Origin: a bacterium | GTDB taxonomy: Bacteria; Hinthialibacterota; Hinthialibacteria; Hinthialibacterales; Hinthialibacteraceae | Direction: 5' to 3' | DNA: 64,000 nt | Assembly (NCBI GenBank): GCA_016125385.1 | Contig: WGLV01000055.1 | Span: 36,695 to 100,694, forward strand | Part shown: piece by piece, positions 55,409 to 63,926 of the stretch | Layout: the number at the start of each line of letters is the position of its first letter | Numbering within the stretch: the first letter of the stretch is position 1 | Made by a program: the position numbers and the translations under genes | The notes under the pieces: model-generated | What the model was told of the DNA's origin: nothing | Seen by the model: the letters and a program-made list of their open reading frames with translations, nothing else | Database searches by the model: none

Positions 55409-56443
55409 ATGAATCCAACTCGAAAGAAATCCCGTTTTTACTACAAACACATCGGCGATCTGCGCAAAGACTTGCGTGAAGCGATTCCCGCCGATTTGTT
55501 GCGCGAGTTGCACCAACCGCGCCCGTGGCGTCATTTTTTTACGCTGGGGCGGCAGATCGTCCTGCTTGCGCTGGGGTTGTGGATGGCGGCGTCGTTTGAT
55601 GCGATCTGGCTATGGTTTCCGGGTTCAGTTATCGCGGGTTTCGTGATATTCGACTTCACCGTACTGCTGCACGAGGTGGTGCATCACGCGGTGTTCACAA
55701 CTCGCCGATCGTTCGCCTATGCGGTTCTGGGATGGCTCTACGCCCTTCCCAGCGGCATCTCTCGAACTCAGTTCACTCACTGGCATCTCGACCATCATAA
55801 CGAACTCGGCTCATGGACCGACGATCCCAAGCGCTCTCATCTGACTCCCCGGACGGTCAAGCGCTGGGTGAAACTGCTCTACATGACGCCCGCGTTATTT
55901 CCGATCTATTTCAGAGCCGCGGCGCGTGAAACAGCGGGGTATCCACCTGAATTAAAGTCAAAGATCGCATTCGAGCGAAAGATCACCATCGGATTGCACC
56001 TGACGGCGATAGCGCTGTTGTTGACCTTCGCTGGTCCATGGTTGTTTTTCAAAGTGTACGCGGTCCCCTATTTCTTCATTTTTCCCATCGCGTTCACCAT
56101 CAACCGCGCGGGACAGCATTACAGCATCAATCCAGGCGACCCGGCGCAATGGTCCACCCTGATGAAGGGGAGCTGGTTCTGGGATTTCGTCTATCTCAAC
56201 TCCAACTATCACCTGGAACACCACTATTATCCGGCGATTCCGTTTTATAACCTTCCACGGCTTCAACAAGCGCTGAAACCGTTTTACCGCGCGCGCGGCA
56301 TGCGCTATGAAACCTACGGCGGCGTACTGTACGGCTGGTTCATTCTGAATCGCGCGCCACACGCGGACTGGAGCCAGCCGCCACGGGACGCGTCCGGCCC
56401 CCAGGACATTCACTCGGCGATGTCTGAAACCCTGTTTCCCTGA
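55409..56443 (+). CDS. membrane fatty-acid desaturase
   Basis: A 344-residue integral membrane desaturase with the three histidine boxes in order: HEVVHH (about residue 90), HLDHH (about 130) and HLEHHYYP (about 270), which bind the di-iron centre. Four to six hydrophobic helices alternate with them. The enzyme inserts double bonds into acyl chains at the membrane, using O2 and an electron donor, implying at least micro-aerobic life. ATG 55409 is chosen because a -10-like CTATACT overlaps the alternative ATG 55352; neither has a ribosome site. The gene is alone, with a CFA synthase 6 kb away that would modify the unsaturated lipids made here. Confidence 0.88.
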   Translation: MNPTRKKSRFYYKHIGDLRKDLREAIPADLLRELHQPRPWRHFFTLGRQIVLLALGLWMAASFDAIWLWFPGSVIAGFVIFDFTVLLHEVVHHAVFTTRRSFAYAVLGWLYALPSGISRTQFTHWHLDHHNELGSWTDDPKRSHLTPRTVKRWVKLLYMTPALFPIYFRAAARETAGYPPELKSKIAFERKITIGLHLTAIALLLTFAGPWLFFKVYAVPYFFIFPIAFTINRAGQHYSINPGDPAQWSTLMKGSWFWDFVYLNSNYHLEHHYYPAIPFYNLPRLQQALKPFYRARGMRYETYGGVLYGWFILNRAPHADWSQPPRDASGPQDIHSAMSETLFP

Positions 56444-56552
56444 ACAATCTTTCCCTAGCCAAACCGCCAAACCCGCCTTTATAATCGGACCACTGTATTT
56501 TGTATATTCCGCGAGTCTCGTTTCTCGCTATGGATGGCAAGGAGATGCTTGA

Positions 56553-59500
56553 ATGTTGAAACGAATTCACTGGATCGCGCTGATTGCAATCATCGCACTG
56601 GGGACATGGTCTCCAGCGGCCTTCTCCGATGACGATAGCGGCAAAGCTACGGAAGAGATCAAAGCTTCAACCTCGGTTTCAGCCGAAGAAGGCGAAACCG
56701 AAGTCAACGTGGACGTCGACGTTGAAGCGAAAGGCGGCTCCGGCGGCAAAACGAAGACGAAATCGAGCGAAGACACCAACAACTCGATCGATAGCCTGGA
56801 TATCGAAAACAGCGGGATTCAGTTCAACTTCATCAACTCGAACGTCACCATCAACGGCGGAACCATCAAGGCGGAGATGAACTCAGGCGCGAAGGCCAAA
56901 GCCGAAGAACAGAAAAAGCCCGCCCCGGGCGGAAAACCAGGCGGCGGCTCTTCTCAAAAGCCTGAAAAACCGGAAGCCTACGATGAAGCCATCAAAGACG
57001 CCACCAAGACGGAAGGCCTGTTTGACGTCTTCACCAAAGAAGACCACTCCGTCCTGTGGGAAGTGGATGAAAATCAACTCGGCAAGAACTTTCTGCTGAC
57101 CGCGAAATTCGCCACCGGGCTGGGCGAAGGCTCCATGCTGAAACCCGGCACGTATCTGGGCGCGCCGTACATCAACGGTGGAAACATCATCTACTTCAAA
57201 AGCCACGATAAAAACATCGAAATATACGAACGCAACATGCGCTATAACGCGCCGAAAGACTCGACCGAGCAGCGCGTGCTCGATCTGCAATACCGCGATT
57301 CGCTGATCGCCGCCCTCCCCTATTCCGCCACGAACCCCAAGACGGGCGGTTATCTGGTCGATATGACCAAGATTCTGCTCGCCGATTATTTCCAGGTGAA
57401 TGACTACCTGCGCAGTTCGGCGGGGGCGGGGTATGCGCTTGACCGCCAGAACAGCTACATCATGGAAACGAAAACGTTTCCGGAAAACGTTGTGACCCGC
57501 ACCCTCTATCAGTATCGCACCGGCGCCCCGGTCGACGTGATGTCGGTTCCCGACGGACGCAGCGTTCCGGTCGAGATTCTCTTTAACGTTCAGCCGTTGA
57601 AAGACAATCCGCAATTCGCCGCGCGCCAACCCGATCATCGTATCGGATATTTCCTGCAGGCGCAGATCAACTTCGACAACGATCAGGAACAGACCTACTG
57701 GGACCGCTACATTTCCAAGTGGGACCTGCGCAAAGCCACGCCGAGCGCCGAGATGTCGCCGCCGGTCAAACCGGTGGTGATGTGGCTGCAGAACACCATG
57801 CCGGAAAAATACCGCAAGCCGGTACGCGACGCCATTCTGGAATGGAACAAGGCGTTTGAAAAAGTGGGCATCAAAGGCGCTATCGTCGTAAAAGAGCAGC
57901 CGGACGACGCCGACTGGGACGCGGCGGATTCGCGTTACAACGTGGTTCACTGGAACGAATCGCTCAGCGGCGGATATTCAGGCATGGCGCAGTGGGCCGC
58001 CGATCCGCGCGACGGTGAAATTCTGAGCGGCGGATTTCTGCTGGAAGGCGAATCGGTGCGCAGCCTGTTAAAACTGCGCGGCGTGGAAGAAATCAACCCG
58101 GTCAATCAGCTGAAAGAAAAAATGCAGGACGACCGCTGGCTGAAGCCCAACCACGAACAGCATCGTCTCGACGCGAACGCGGCTTATCAACCGATGTGCA
58201 GTTACGGCCGCGAACTGGCCGAACAGTACACCGACGCCCTCCTCATGGAAGCGGCGGATGAAGGCGGCATGCCCGATCAGAAAACGCTCGACAAATACGT
58301 TTATCAATATCTGTTTTCTGTAGCCGTGCATGAAATGGGTCACGTACTGGGGCTTCGCCACAATTTCAAAGGAAGCACCCTGCTTTCGCTCGATCAGACG
58401 CAAAACACCGCCGTCACCCAGAAGTTGAGCCTCTCATCCAGCGTGATGGATTACCTGCCCATCAATTTCGCACCGAACGGCGAAACCCAGGGTGATTATT
58501 CCGAACCGACCATCGGGCCGTATGACTACCTCGCGATAGAATACGGTTACATCACGGTTCCGGGCGAGGCAAAAACCGTTTCAGCCTCCGCTTCCGCCGT
58601 GTGCGATTCGGCGACCTGCGCGACGGCCGCCAGCATGAGCGGCAGCGCGGTTGAATGCGCAACTTGCGAATCGGCGACGGAATGCTGCGAAAGCTGCCCG
58701 ATGAAAGCCGACGGCAAAAACGCCGACGCTATTCTGAGTTCTATCGGCGAAAAAGCCGAACTCAATCAATATGCTTTCGGTACCGATGAAGAGGCCGATT
58801 ACATCGATCCGTTCATTCAGCGGTTCGACTTGAGCAATAATCCGCTGGCCTTCGCAAAACAACAGGCGGAAAAGGCGATCGACACCATCCCCAAACTGCC
58901 CGGCATCGTCAAGGAGGGAGATGATTACTCCATCGTTCGCTACGGGCTCAGCCGCATGCTGAACAAGTATTTCTACACGGCGGATTACGCCCTGATCTAC
59001 ATCGGCGGCACCCACATCAACAAGGTGAAAAAAGGCGGTGAAAACGACGACAAACTGCCGCTGGACCCAGTCTCAGCCGCGAAGCAACGGGAAGCGCTCG
59101 ACTACATCGTTACCAAGTTGTTCTCGAACGACGTATTCAACGTCGATCCGCAGGTATTGCAGCGCATCGATAACATCAACTGGTTCCATTGGGGTTCGTT
59201 TAATGACGTAGTCGGCGATTACCCCATCGTCTATGCGGCGAATTATTTCTATGACTACATTCTGTTCCGGCTGTTCTCGCCGGCGACCATCGAGAATATT
59301 CTCGATAACGAAAAGCAGACCGACGCCAAGGCGATCAAGTTCACCCTGCCGGAACTGTTCCGTACTGTGGAGAACGGCGTATGGAGTGAAGTCAAATCGT
59401 TCAAAGCCGACGAAGTCACCAACCAGATCAGCAATCAGAATCCGTTGATTTCCGCCAATCGCCGCGCCTTGCAACGACTGCATCTCAAGGCGATGATCGG

Positions 59501-59720
59501 GCTGGCGCTCGAACCCTACAGCGGAACGCCGGAAGACGCTCGAACTCTGGCGTGGGGCGTATTACAACGATTGAGCGAAGACCTGCAGGACGCGCTGGAT
59601 CGCGCCAGGCAGGGTGACGCCGATCTGGACGATTACACTAGCGCGCACCTCTCCGAATCGCTTACCAAAATCAAAAGGGCGCTCGACGCCGACCTGAATG
59701 TGGGGGTCGATTTCTGGTAA
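56553..59720 (+). CDS. exported zinc metalloprotease (DUF5117/DUF4953) with a Cys-rich insert
   Basis: A 1055-residue protein with a signal peptide (to about residue 25). An acidic, Gly/Lys-rich disordered region (about 26-140) and a DUF5117-like N-domain come next. The matrixin-like zinc site is HEMGHVLGLRH (His593, Glu594, His597, His603), and SSSVMDYLPINF is the Met-turn. The DUF4953-like C-domain runs to the end. Between residues 684 and 715 an Ala/Ser-rich stretch holds seven cysteines (CDSATC, CATC, CCESC), not usual for the family. AAGGAG precedes ATG 56553 and a terminator follows. It would degrade proteins outside the cytoplasm. The target is unknown. Confidence 0.9.
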   Translation: MLKRIHWIALIAIIALGTWSPAAFSDDDSGKATEEIKASTSVSAEEGETEVNVDVDVEAKGGSGGKTKTKSSEDTNNSIDSLDIENSGIQFNFINSNVTINGGTIKAEMNSGAKAKAEEQKKPAPGGKPGGGSSQKPEKPEAYDEAIKDATKTEGLFDVFTKEDHSVLWEVDENQLGKNFLLTAKFATGLGEGSMLKPGTYLGAPYINGGNIIYFKSHDKNIEIYERNMRYNAPKDSTEQRVLDLQYRDSLIAALPYSATNPKTGGYLVDMTKILLADYFQVNDYLRSSAGAGYALDRQNSYIMETKTFPENVVTRTLYQYRTGAPVDVMSVPDGRSVPVEILFNVQPLKDNPQFAARQPDHRIGYFLQAQINFDNDQEQTYWDRYISKWDLRKATPSAEMSPPVKPVVMWLQNTMPEKYRKPVRDAILEWNKAFEKVGIKGAIVVKEQPDDADWDAADSRYNVVHWNESLSGGYSGMAQWAADPRDGEILSGGFLLEGESVRSLLKLRGVEEINPVNQLKEKMQDDRWLKPNHEQHRLDANAAYQPMCSYGRELAEQYTDALLMEAADEGGMPDQKTLDKYVYQYLFSVAVHEMGHVLGLRHNFKGSTLLSLDQTQNTAVTQKLSLSSSVMDYLPINFAPNGETQGDYSEPTIGPYDYLAIEYGYITVPGEAKTVSASASAVCDSATCATAASMSGSAVECATCESATECCESCPMKADGKNADAILSSIGEKAELNQYAFGTDEEADYIDPFIQRFDLSNNPLAFAKQQAEKAIDTIPKLPGIVKEGDDYSIVRYGLSRMLNKYFYTADYALIYIGGTHINKVKKGGENDDKLPLDPVSAAKQREALDYIVTKLFSNDVFNVDPQVLQRIDNINWFHWGSFNDVVGDYPIVYAANYFYDYILFRLFSPATIENILDNEKQTDAKAIKFTLPELFRTVENGVWSEVKSFKADEVTNQISNQNPLISANRRALQRLHLKAMIGLALEPYSGTPEDARTLAWGVLQRLSEDLQDALDRARQGDADLDDYTSAHLSESLTKIKRALDADLNVGVDFW

Positions 59721-59746
59721 GAGAACCTAATACCGGTGAAATTCAA

Positions 59747-59774
59747 AATCGCCCCTTAGGGGGCGATTTTTTTT
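59747..59774 (+). terminator. intrinsic terminator of the metalloprotease
   Basis: AATCGCCCC pairs with GGGGCGATT, followed by eight T up to 59774, 27 bases after the stop. Confidence 0.92.
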
Positions 59775-59850
59775 GCCCGCGCGCGCCTTTGCGAGCGAAT
59801 AAGGCTGGAATATGGTATCGGACAAGCCATTCAGGAACGGAAGAAAATAC

Positions 59851-60309
59851 ATGACCCAGGACAACGTGGAAGTCATTCTCTACACGGACGGCGCGTGCAG
59901 CGGGAATCCCGGCCCCGGCGGGTGGGCGTTCATCCTGCACCACAACGCGACCGGGACGCGCAAGGAAGCCTTTGGAGCCGACAAGGAAACCACTAATAAC
60001 CGTATGGAGATGACCGCCGTGATTCAGGGGCTCTCCAGCCTCAAACGGCCCGTTTCCGTGCGAATCGTCACCGATAGTGAATACGTCATGAAGGGCGTGA
60101 CGCAATGGATGGCGAACTGGAAAAAAAACGGTTGGCGCCGCAAAACCCGCAGTGGCTGGGAACCGGTAAAAAACGTCGAATTATGGCAGAAACTGGACGA
60201 ACAGGTCCAGAAGCACAACGTCCAATTTGAGTACGTCAGGGGGCACACAGGACATCCTGAAAACGAACGGTGCGATGAGCTCGCCGTCGCGGCGTACAAG
60301 AACCTCTGA
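59851..60309 (+). CDS. rnhA: ribonuclease HI
   Basis: A 152-residue RNase HI with all four catalytic carboxylates: Asp in [15 protein letters not shown], Glu in [13 protein letters not shown], Asp in VTDSEYV and Asp in NERCDELA, plus the basic handle region [13 protein letters not shown] and the HTGHP loop. It cuts the RNA strand of RNA-DNA hybrids such as R-loops and lagging-strand primers. ATG 59851 with GGAAGAAAATAC upstream is preferred over ATG 59812, which gives an untypical extension. No neighbour suggests a special role. Confidence 0.96.
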   Translation: MTQDNVEVILYTDGACSGNPGPGGWAFILHHNATGTRKEAFGADKETTNNRMEMTAVIQGLSSLKRPVSVRIVTDSEYVMKGVTQWMANWKKNGWRRKTRSGWEPVKNVELWQKLDEQVQKHNVQFEYVRGHTGHPENERCDELAVAAYKNL

Positions 60310-60393
60310 AGGATGAAAAAACGCGGAAATCTTTTTCTCATCCGGTTGACAAACGCGGGGTTTGCGCCATAAATACATACCGTTGTCACGCGC

Positions 60394-60421
60394 TTGTCCC
60401 ATGCGGAATTTCACGTACAAT
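60394..60421 (+). promoter_or_regulatory. promoter of tRNA-Glu
   Basis: TTGTCC (60394-60399), a 16-base spacer and TACAAT (60416-60421). Transcription would start about 47 bases before the tRNA. Confidence 0.55.
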
Positions 60422-60474
60422 GATGAACGTAGTTTCGCGTAAGACAGGTTGATTCAATCCGGAAATCACCTTCA

Positions 60475-60547
60475 GTCCCCATCGTCTAGAGGCCTAGGAC
60501 ACCGGCCTTTCACGCCGGCAGCAGGGGTTCGAATCCCCTTGGGGACG
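60475..60547 (+). tRNA. tRNA-Glu (anticodon UUC)
   Basis: A 73-base tRNA. The acceptor stem is GTCCCCA with TGGGGAC, the anticodon stem CCGGC (60502-60506) with GCCGG (60514-60518), and the loop CTTTCAC gives anticodon TTC at 60509-60511. The T-arm GGGGTTCGAATCCCC is perfect. The CCA end is not encoded. With gatC in this genome, Glu-tRNA(Gln) amidation is expected to use glutamyl-charged tRNA(Gln), which is separate from this tRNA. Confidence 0.97.
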
Positions 60548-60581
60548 TTCACTTTTCAATTCATATTCCGTTCCAGATAGA

Positions 60582-60608
60582 AAAAGGCGAACCAGTGGTT
60601 CGCCTTTT
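60582..60608. terminator. bidirectional intrinsic terminator between tRNA-Glu and pyrF
   Basis: AAAAGGCGAACCA pairs with TGGTTCGCCTTTT (60582-60608) with almost no loop slack, between converging transcripts. Confidence 0.85.
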
Positions 60609-60654
60609 GTATTCGAGCTGATTTGATTCCAAATCATGTTGAATGACGATCGAT

Positions 60655-61506
60655 TCAGTCTTCCTGATCTTCAATAGGCTGATTGAAGAAGGTCTTGCTC
60701 TGATCGACGAACATCTCCGCTTCACGGCGGGCGGCTTCAGCGAAATCCGCGCCAGCCGACGCATTGATGATCGCGCGCGAGACGTTGATGACCAGGTTTC
60801 CGCTTCTGGCGTCGCCCGCAAATAACACCTCTTCCAGATCGCCTCCCTGAACGCCCACGCCAGGACAAAGAATGCTGATATCCGGCCCCAGCGTTTCTCG
60901 AATCTCGGCGAGTTCTTCAGGCGCGGTGGCGCCGGCGACCGCGCCAAGGTTGCCGTTTTTGTTCCACTTTTTGATTTTATCGGCGACCAGACGGTACATC
61001 GGTTCCGAATCGCCGTTGGTATCCGAGGCCAGCTTGCGGGTTTGCAGATCGCGGCGCGACGCGTTGGAGGTAAAGCACAACACGTAACAACCTCGATCGT
61101 CATAATCGCGGAACGGCGCAATGGATTCTTCTCCCATGTATGGGTTCAGTGTAACGGCGTCGGCGTAGAACGCCTCAAACGCCGCTTTGGCGTAATACTC
61201 TGCCGTATGACCGATGTCTCCCCATTTGACGTCGAGAATCACGGGAACGTCCACCGCATGCGCGGCCCGGATGGTTTTACCGAGAGCGGTGACGCCCTCT
61301 TCGCCCCGATAGATATAAAAGGCGAAATTCGCTTTATAACAACACGCCAGATCGTGCGTGGCCTCAATCAGATTCTGATTGAAGCGCCACAAGGGATTGG
61401 GATCGGCTTTAATGGAGGCGGGCAGTTTTTCATACACGCCATCCAGGCCGATGCACAACACACTCTGCAGTCGCTGAATTCGTTCCCGTAACTGTTTTTG
61501 GTACAT
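60655..61506 (-). CDS. pyrF: orotidine 5'-phosphate decarboxylase, type 2
   Basis: A 283-residue PyrF of the longer type 2 subfamily. The catalytic D-x-K-x-x-D is in ILDVKWGDIGHTAEYY (the family usually has R or A where Trp stands). LCIGLDGVYEKLP, KANFAFYIYRGEEG, VTLNPYMGEES, CFTSNASRRDLQ and LCPGVGVQGGDLEEVL supply the phosphate and substrate sites. It converts OMP to UMP in the cytoplasm. GGGAAAGTGG lies upstream of ATG 61506. No other pyrimidine gene is adjacent. The C-terminal 40 residues, ending in acidic QEDQED-like sequence, are slightly longer than usual. Confidence 0.95.
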   Translation of the reverse strand: MYQKQLRERIQRLQSVLCIGLDGVYEKLPASIKADPNPLWRFNQNLIEATHDLACCYKANFAFYIYRGEEGVTALGKTIRAAHAVDVPVILDVKWGDIGHTAEYYAKAAFEAFYADAVTLNPYMGEESIAPFRDYDDRGCYVLCFTSNASRRDLQTRKLASDTNGDSEPMYRLVADKIKKWNKNGNLGAVAGATAPEELAEIRETLGPDISILCPGVGVQGGDLEEVLFAGDARSGNLVINVSRAIINASAGADFAEAARREAEMFVDQSKTFFNQPIEDQED

Positions 61507-61685
61507 GAAACCACTTTCCCGAATGGAGCGGAATGATTTGACGTTGTGATAGGTTATAGTGCGTTTTCACCAATTTGTGTATAGGCGTGGAATTTGTCAG
61601 CCTACGGAATCCGCACGATTCTCAGACGGTTGCGACATCCCGTTCAACCACTGGACACCACAGTCAAAGCGGCGACAATACAACT

Positions 61686-62117
61686 ATGATTTATTTAAGC
61701 GAAAACGCCCACGATAAGGTTCAACAGCTGCGTCATGATCAAAACCGCCCTCACGCCGCCCTGCGCGTCGCCGTGCTGGGAGGCGATTGCGCTGGACTGA
61801 AGTATTTTATCGGGCTCGACGAGTTCCGCAGCGCCGACGACCTCGCGGTCCGATGCGGCGATGTAGACATCTTCACCGATTCGACCAGCGCGCCCTACCT
61901 GTGGGGCGCGGAAATCGAATGGATCGAGGTGGAGGATGACGCGGGCTTCGTCGTGCTGAATCCCAATAAGGGGCGCAGCCGGGGCGGTTGCAGCCAGCAG
62001 GAAGAAGGACAAGGCTGTATGACGCTTGGAGATGGCAAGCATTGCGTCAAACCGAATAAATGCAAATCCTGCGTCGATTCATCAAAAGAACCCATTTCCA
62101 TTTCGCTGCTCGACTGA
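61686..62117 (+). CDS. IscA/HesB-like Fe-S protein with Cys-rich tail
   Basis: A 143-residue A-type carrier-like protein: MIYLSENAHDKVQQL, then LRVAVLGGDCAGLKYFIGLD, where Cys35 occupies the place of IscA Cys35. The C-terminal motif that is usually CGC reads RGGCSQQ, leaving one cysteine (Cys102). Then comes an extra 40-residue tail with four cysteines (111, 120, 126, 129; C-x8-C-x5-C-x2-C). ATG 61686 fits the family start; the open frame to 61575 is unlikely. A-type proteins carry Fe-S clusters to target enzymes. The changed tail suggests a different cluster or metal ligation. A YdjM-like gene follows after ten bases. Confidence 0.82.
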   Translation: MIYLSENAHDKVQQLRHDQNRPHAALRVAVLGGDCAGLKYFIGLDEFRSADDLAVRCGDVDIFTDSTSAPYLWGAEIEWIEVEDDAGFVVLNPNKGRSRGGCSQQEEGQGCMTLGDGKHCVKPNKCKSCVDSSKEPISISLLD

Positions 62118-62127
62118 TCGCCCGCGC

Positions 62128-62565
62128 ATGGCTGGATACAAGACCCACATCGCCGGAGCCCTGCTGTTCTGCGGCTTTCTCTATATGTTTCCATTCTGGG
62201 ATCCCCTGCCCTGGCCCGGCAAAACCGCCTGTGTTCTTATCGCGGTGTTTTTCGGTTTATGGCCCGACGTCGACACCAAAAGCAAGGGACAACTCATCTT
62301 CCTGACGATCTTTGTCGTCGTTGATTCAATCCTGATCCTGCGGCGTGAATTCGAACGCGCGGCGTATCTGGGTCTGTTGATCGTGTTACCCGTCATGGCG
62401 CGGCATCGCGGCTGGACGCACCAATGGCTGGCGATGCTGTTGATTCCCGCCGGGTTGTTCCTGATCGCGCTTAAATATTCAGGCGCGTCTCCCCATGACT
62501 TGTTGCCCTATTTACTCGCCGCGCTGCTGGGATACGCCAGCCATCTTGTCATCGACCGGTTTTGA
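62128..62565 (+). CDS. YdjM/DUF457-like membrane metal-dependent hydrolase
   Basis: A 145-residue inner-membrane protein with four hydrophobic helices and the His/Asp motifs of the YdjM family: YKTHIAGALL at the start, GLWPDVDTKSKG, MARHRGWTHQW and, at the very end, YASHLVIDRF. These residues suggest a metal-binding site at the membrane face. ATG 62128 lies ten bases after the IscA-like stop with no clear ribosome site, so coupling is likely. In E. coli ydjM is SOS-induced and its role is poorly known. Its last 58 bases overlap the tail of the convergent CFA synthase gene on the other strand. Confidence 0.85.
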   Translation: MAGYKTHIAGALLFCGFLYMFPFWDPLPWPGKTACVLIAVFFGLWPDVDTKSKGQLIFLTIFVVVDSILILRREFERAAYLGLLIVLPVMARHRGWTHQWLAMLLIPAGLFLIALKYSGASPHDLLPYLLAALLGYASHLVIDRF

Positions 62566-63698
62566 GATTCTCCTCGCAACACGTGCGTCTTGCGCCGGGG
62601 CTGTGGAGCAGCGGCTTCCCGACGCGTCATGACGACCTGCCAGACCTGGTTGGTCCGGGCACGAAAGGCCCCCGCGCAGGTTAAAAGGTAAAATTCCCAC
62701 ATCCGTTTGAAGCGGTGATCATAGTGGGACATTAACCGGGGCCAGGCCCGCTGGAAGTTGTCATTCCACGCCATTAGAGTCTTGTCATAATGCGGCCCCA
62801 GGTTATGCCAGTCTTCCACCACGAAGAGTTTTTCCACCGCCTTGCCGATCTGCGCGATGCTGGGCAGCATGCCGTTTGGAAAGATGTAGCGGGTAATCCA
62901 TTCGTTACAGTCATGTTCGGACGTATTTCCACCGATAGTATGTAACAGAAAGAGGCCATCGTCTTTCAACGTTCGATGGACGACCTCCATAAAGGCACGA
63001 TAGTTTTTATAGCCGACGTGCTCGAACATCCCCACAGAGACGATCTTGTCAAAGCGGCCTTCAATCGCCCGGTAATCACAATCGAGAAACTGTACAGGAA
63101 GTCCCCGGCAAAACTCCCTGGCGAAATGGAGTTGTTCGCTGGATATGTTTACCGCCGCCACCCGGCACCCGTATTTTTCAGCCGCATATCGAGCGAGACC
63201 GCCCCATCCACAACCAATGTCCAGAACATGGTCATCGGCTTTCAGTTCCAGTTTCTGACAGATGAGTTCCAGCTTGTTGATCTGCGCCTGAGCAAGATCG
63301 TTCGTTTCATCGAAATACGCGCAACTGTACTGTTTGTGGGGTTCATCCAGAAAAGAGAAGAAGAGATCGTTGCCGAGGTTGTAATGTCTGTCGGCGATCG
63401 TATGAGATCGCCTTTTTGATTGGAGGTTTATGAGAAGGGCTGGCAGAAGGTGCAGGTGACGCCAGAGGTCGCCGCGGATGATTTCCTGTATTCGGCCTCG
63501 TAACAGCCGGTTAGCCATTTCATCGAGCCGGCCGCATTCCCACCATTCATCCATATACGATTCGCCTAATCCAAGGAACTGGTCTCGCCAGATTCTGTCG
63601 TACCATTTTTCATTTCTGACGTGAATATCCCAGGGATTGGGGCCGTCAATTTGAATTCCAGCATCATTCAGCCATTGTCGAATGGACTCCGCAATCAT
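62508..63698 (-). CDS. cfa: cyclopropane-fatty-acyl-phospholipid synthase
   Basis: A 396-residue CFA synthase. ATG 63698 (MIAESIRQWLNDAG) is preceded by a perfect AGGAGG six bases away; the ORF to 63713 is longer by five residues only. The SAM site is VLDIGCGWGGLARYAAEKYG; YSCAYF, HTIGGNTSEHDCNEWITRYIFP and CAGAFRARTNQVWQVVMTR are the active-site and C-terminal family motifs. It adds a methylene to unsaturated acyl chains of membrane lipids. After the usual end (VVMTR) about 33 extra, basic residues follow, encoded antisense to the YdjM-like gene. Together with the desaturase at 55409 it shapes membrane lipids under stress. Confidence 0.95.
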   Translation of the reverse strand: MIAESIRQWLNDAGIQIDGPNPWDIHVRNEKWYDRIWRDQFLGLGESYMDEWWECGRLDEMANRLLRGRIQEIIRGDLWRHLHLLPALLINLQSKRRSHTIADRHYNLGNDLFFSFLDEPHKQYSCAYFDETNDLAQAQINKLELICQKLELKADDHVLDIGCGWGGLARYAAEKYGCRVAAVNISSEQLHFAREFCRGLPVQFLDCDYRAIEGRFDKIVSVGMFEHVGYKNYRAFMEVVHRTLKDDGLFLLHTIGGNTSEHDCNEWITRYIFPNGMLPSIAQIGKAVEKLFVVEDWHNLGPHYDKTLMAWNDNFQRAWPRLMSHYDHRFKRMWEFYLLTCAGAFRARTNQVWQVVMTRREAAAPQPRRKTHVLRGESQNRSMTRWLAYPSSAASK

Positions 63699-63926
63699 GC
63701 TACGCCTCCTCATGTTCGGGAATCACACCAAGCCTGTATCCAGCGATCAATCAATTCATATTCGCATCTTTCATTTTGAACAGGATACGCACCAGAACGA
63801 TAACCACTTCAGAAAAGCCAAGCGTTTGTTCTCTATTTATTATACATGCCATGACAAAATGAGATGGACCCTATGATTTGGACAGGTTTTTCCGGCTTTT
63901 AAGTGGATCGCTCTGGTTTGGGATTC

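Noticed and set aside
56883-57950. A 355-codon open frame on the minus strand
   Set aside because: Antisense to the metalloprotease gene; composition reflects codon bias of the real gene, with no motif of its own.
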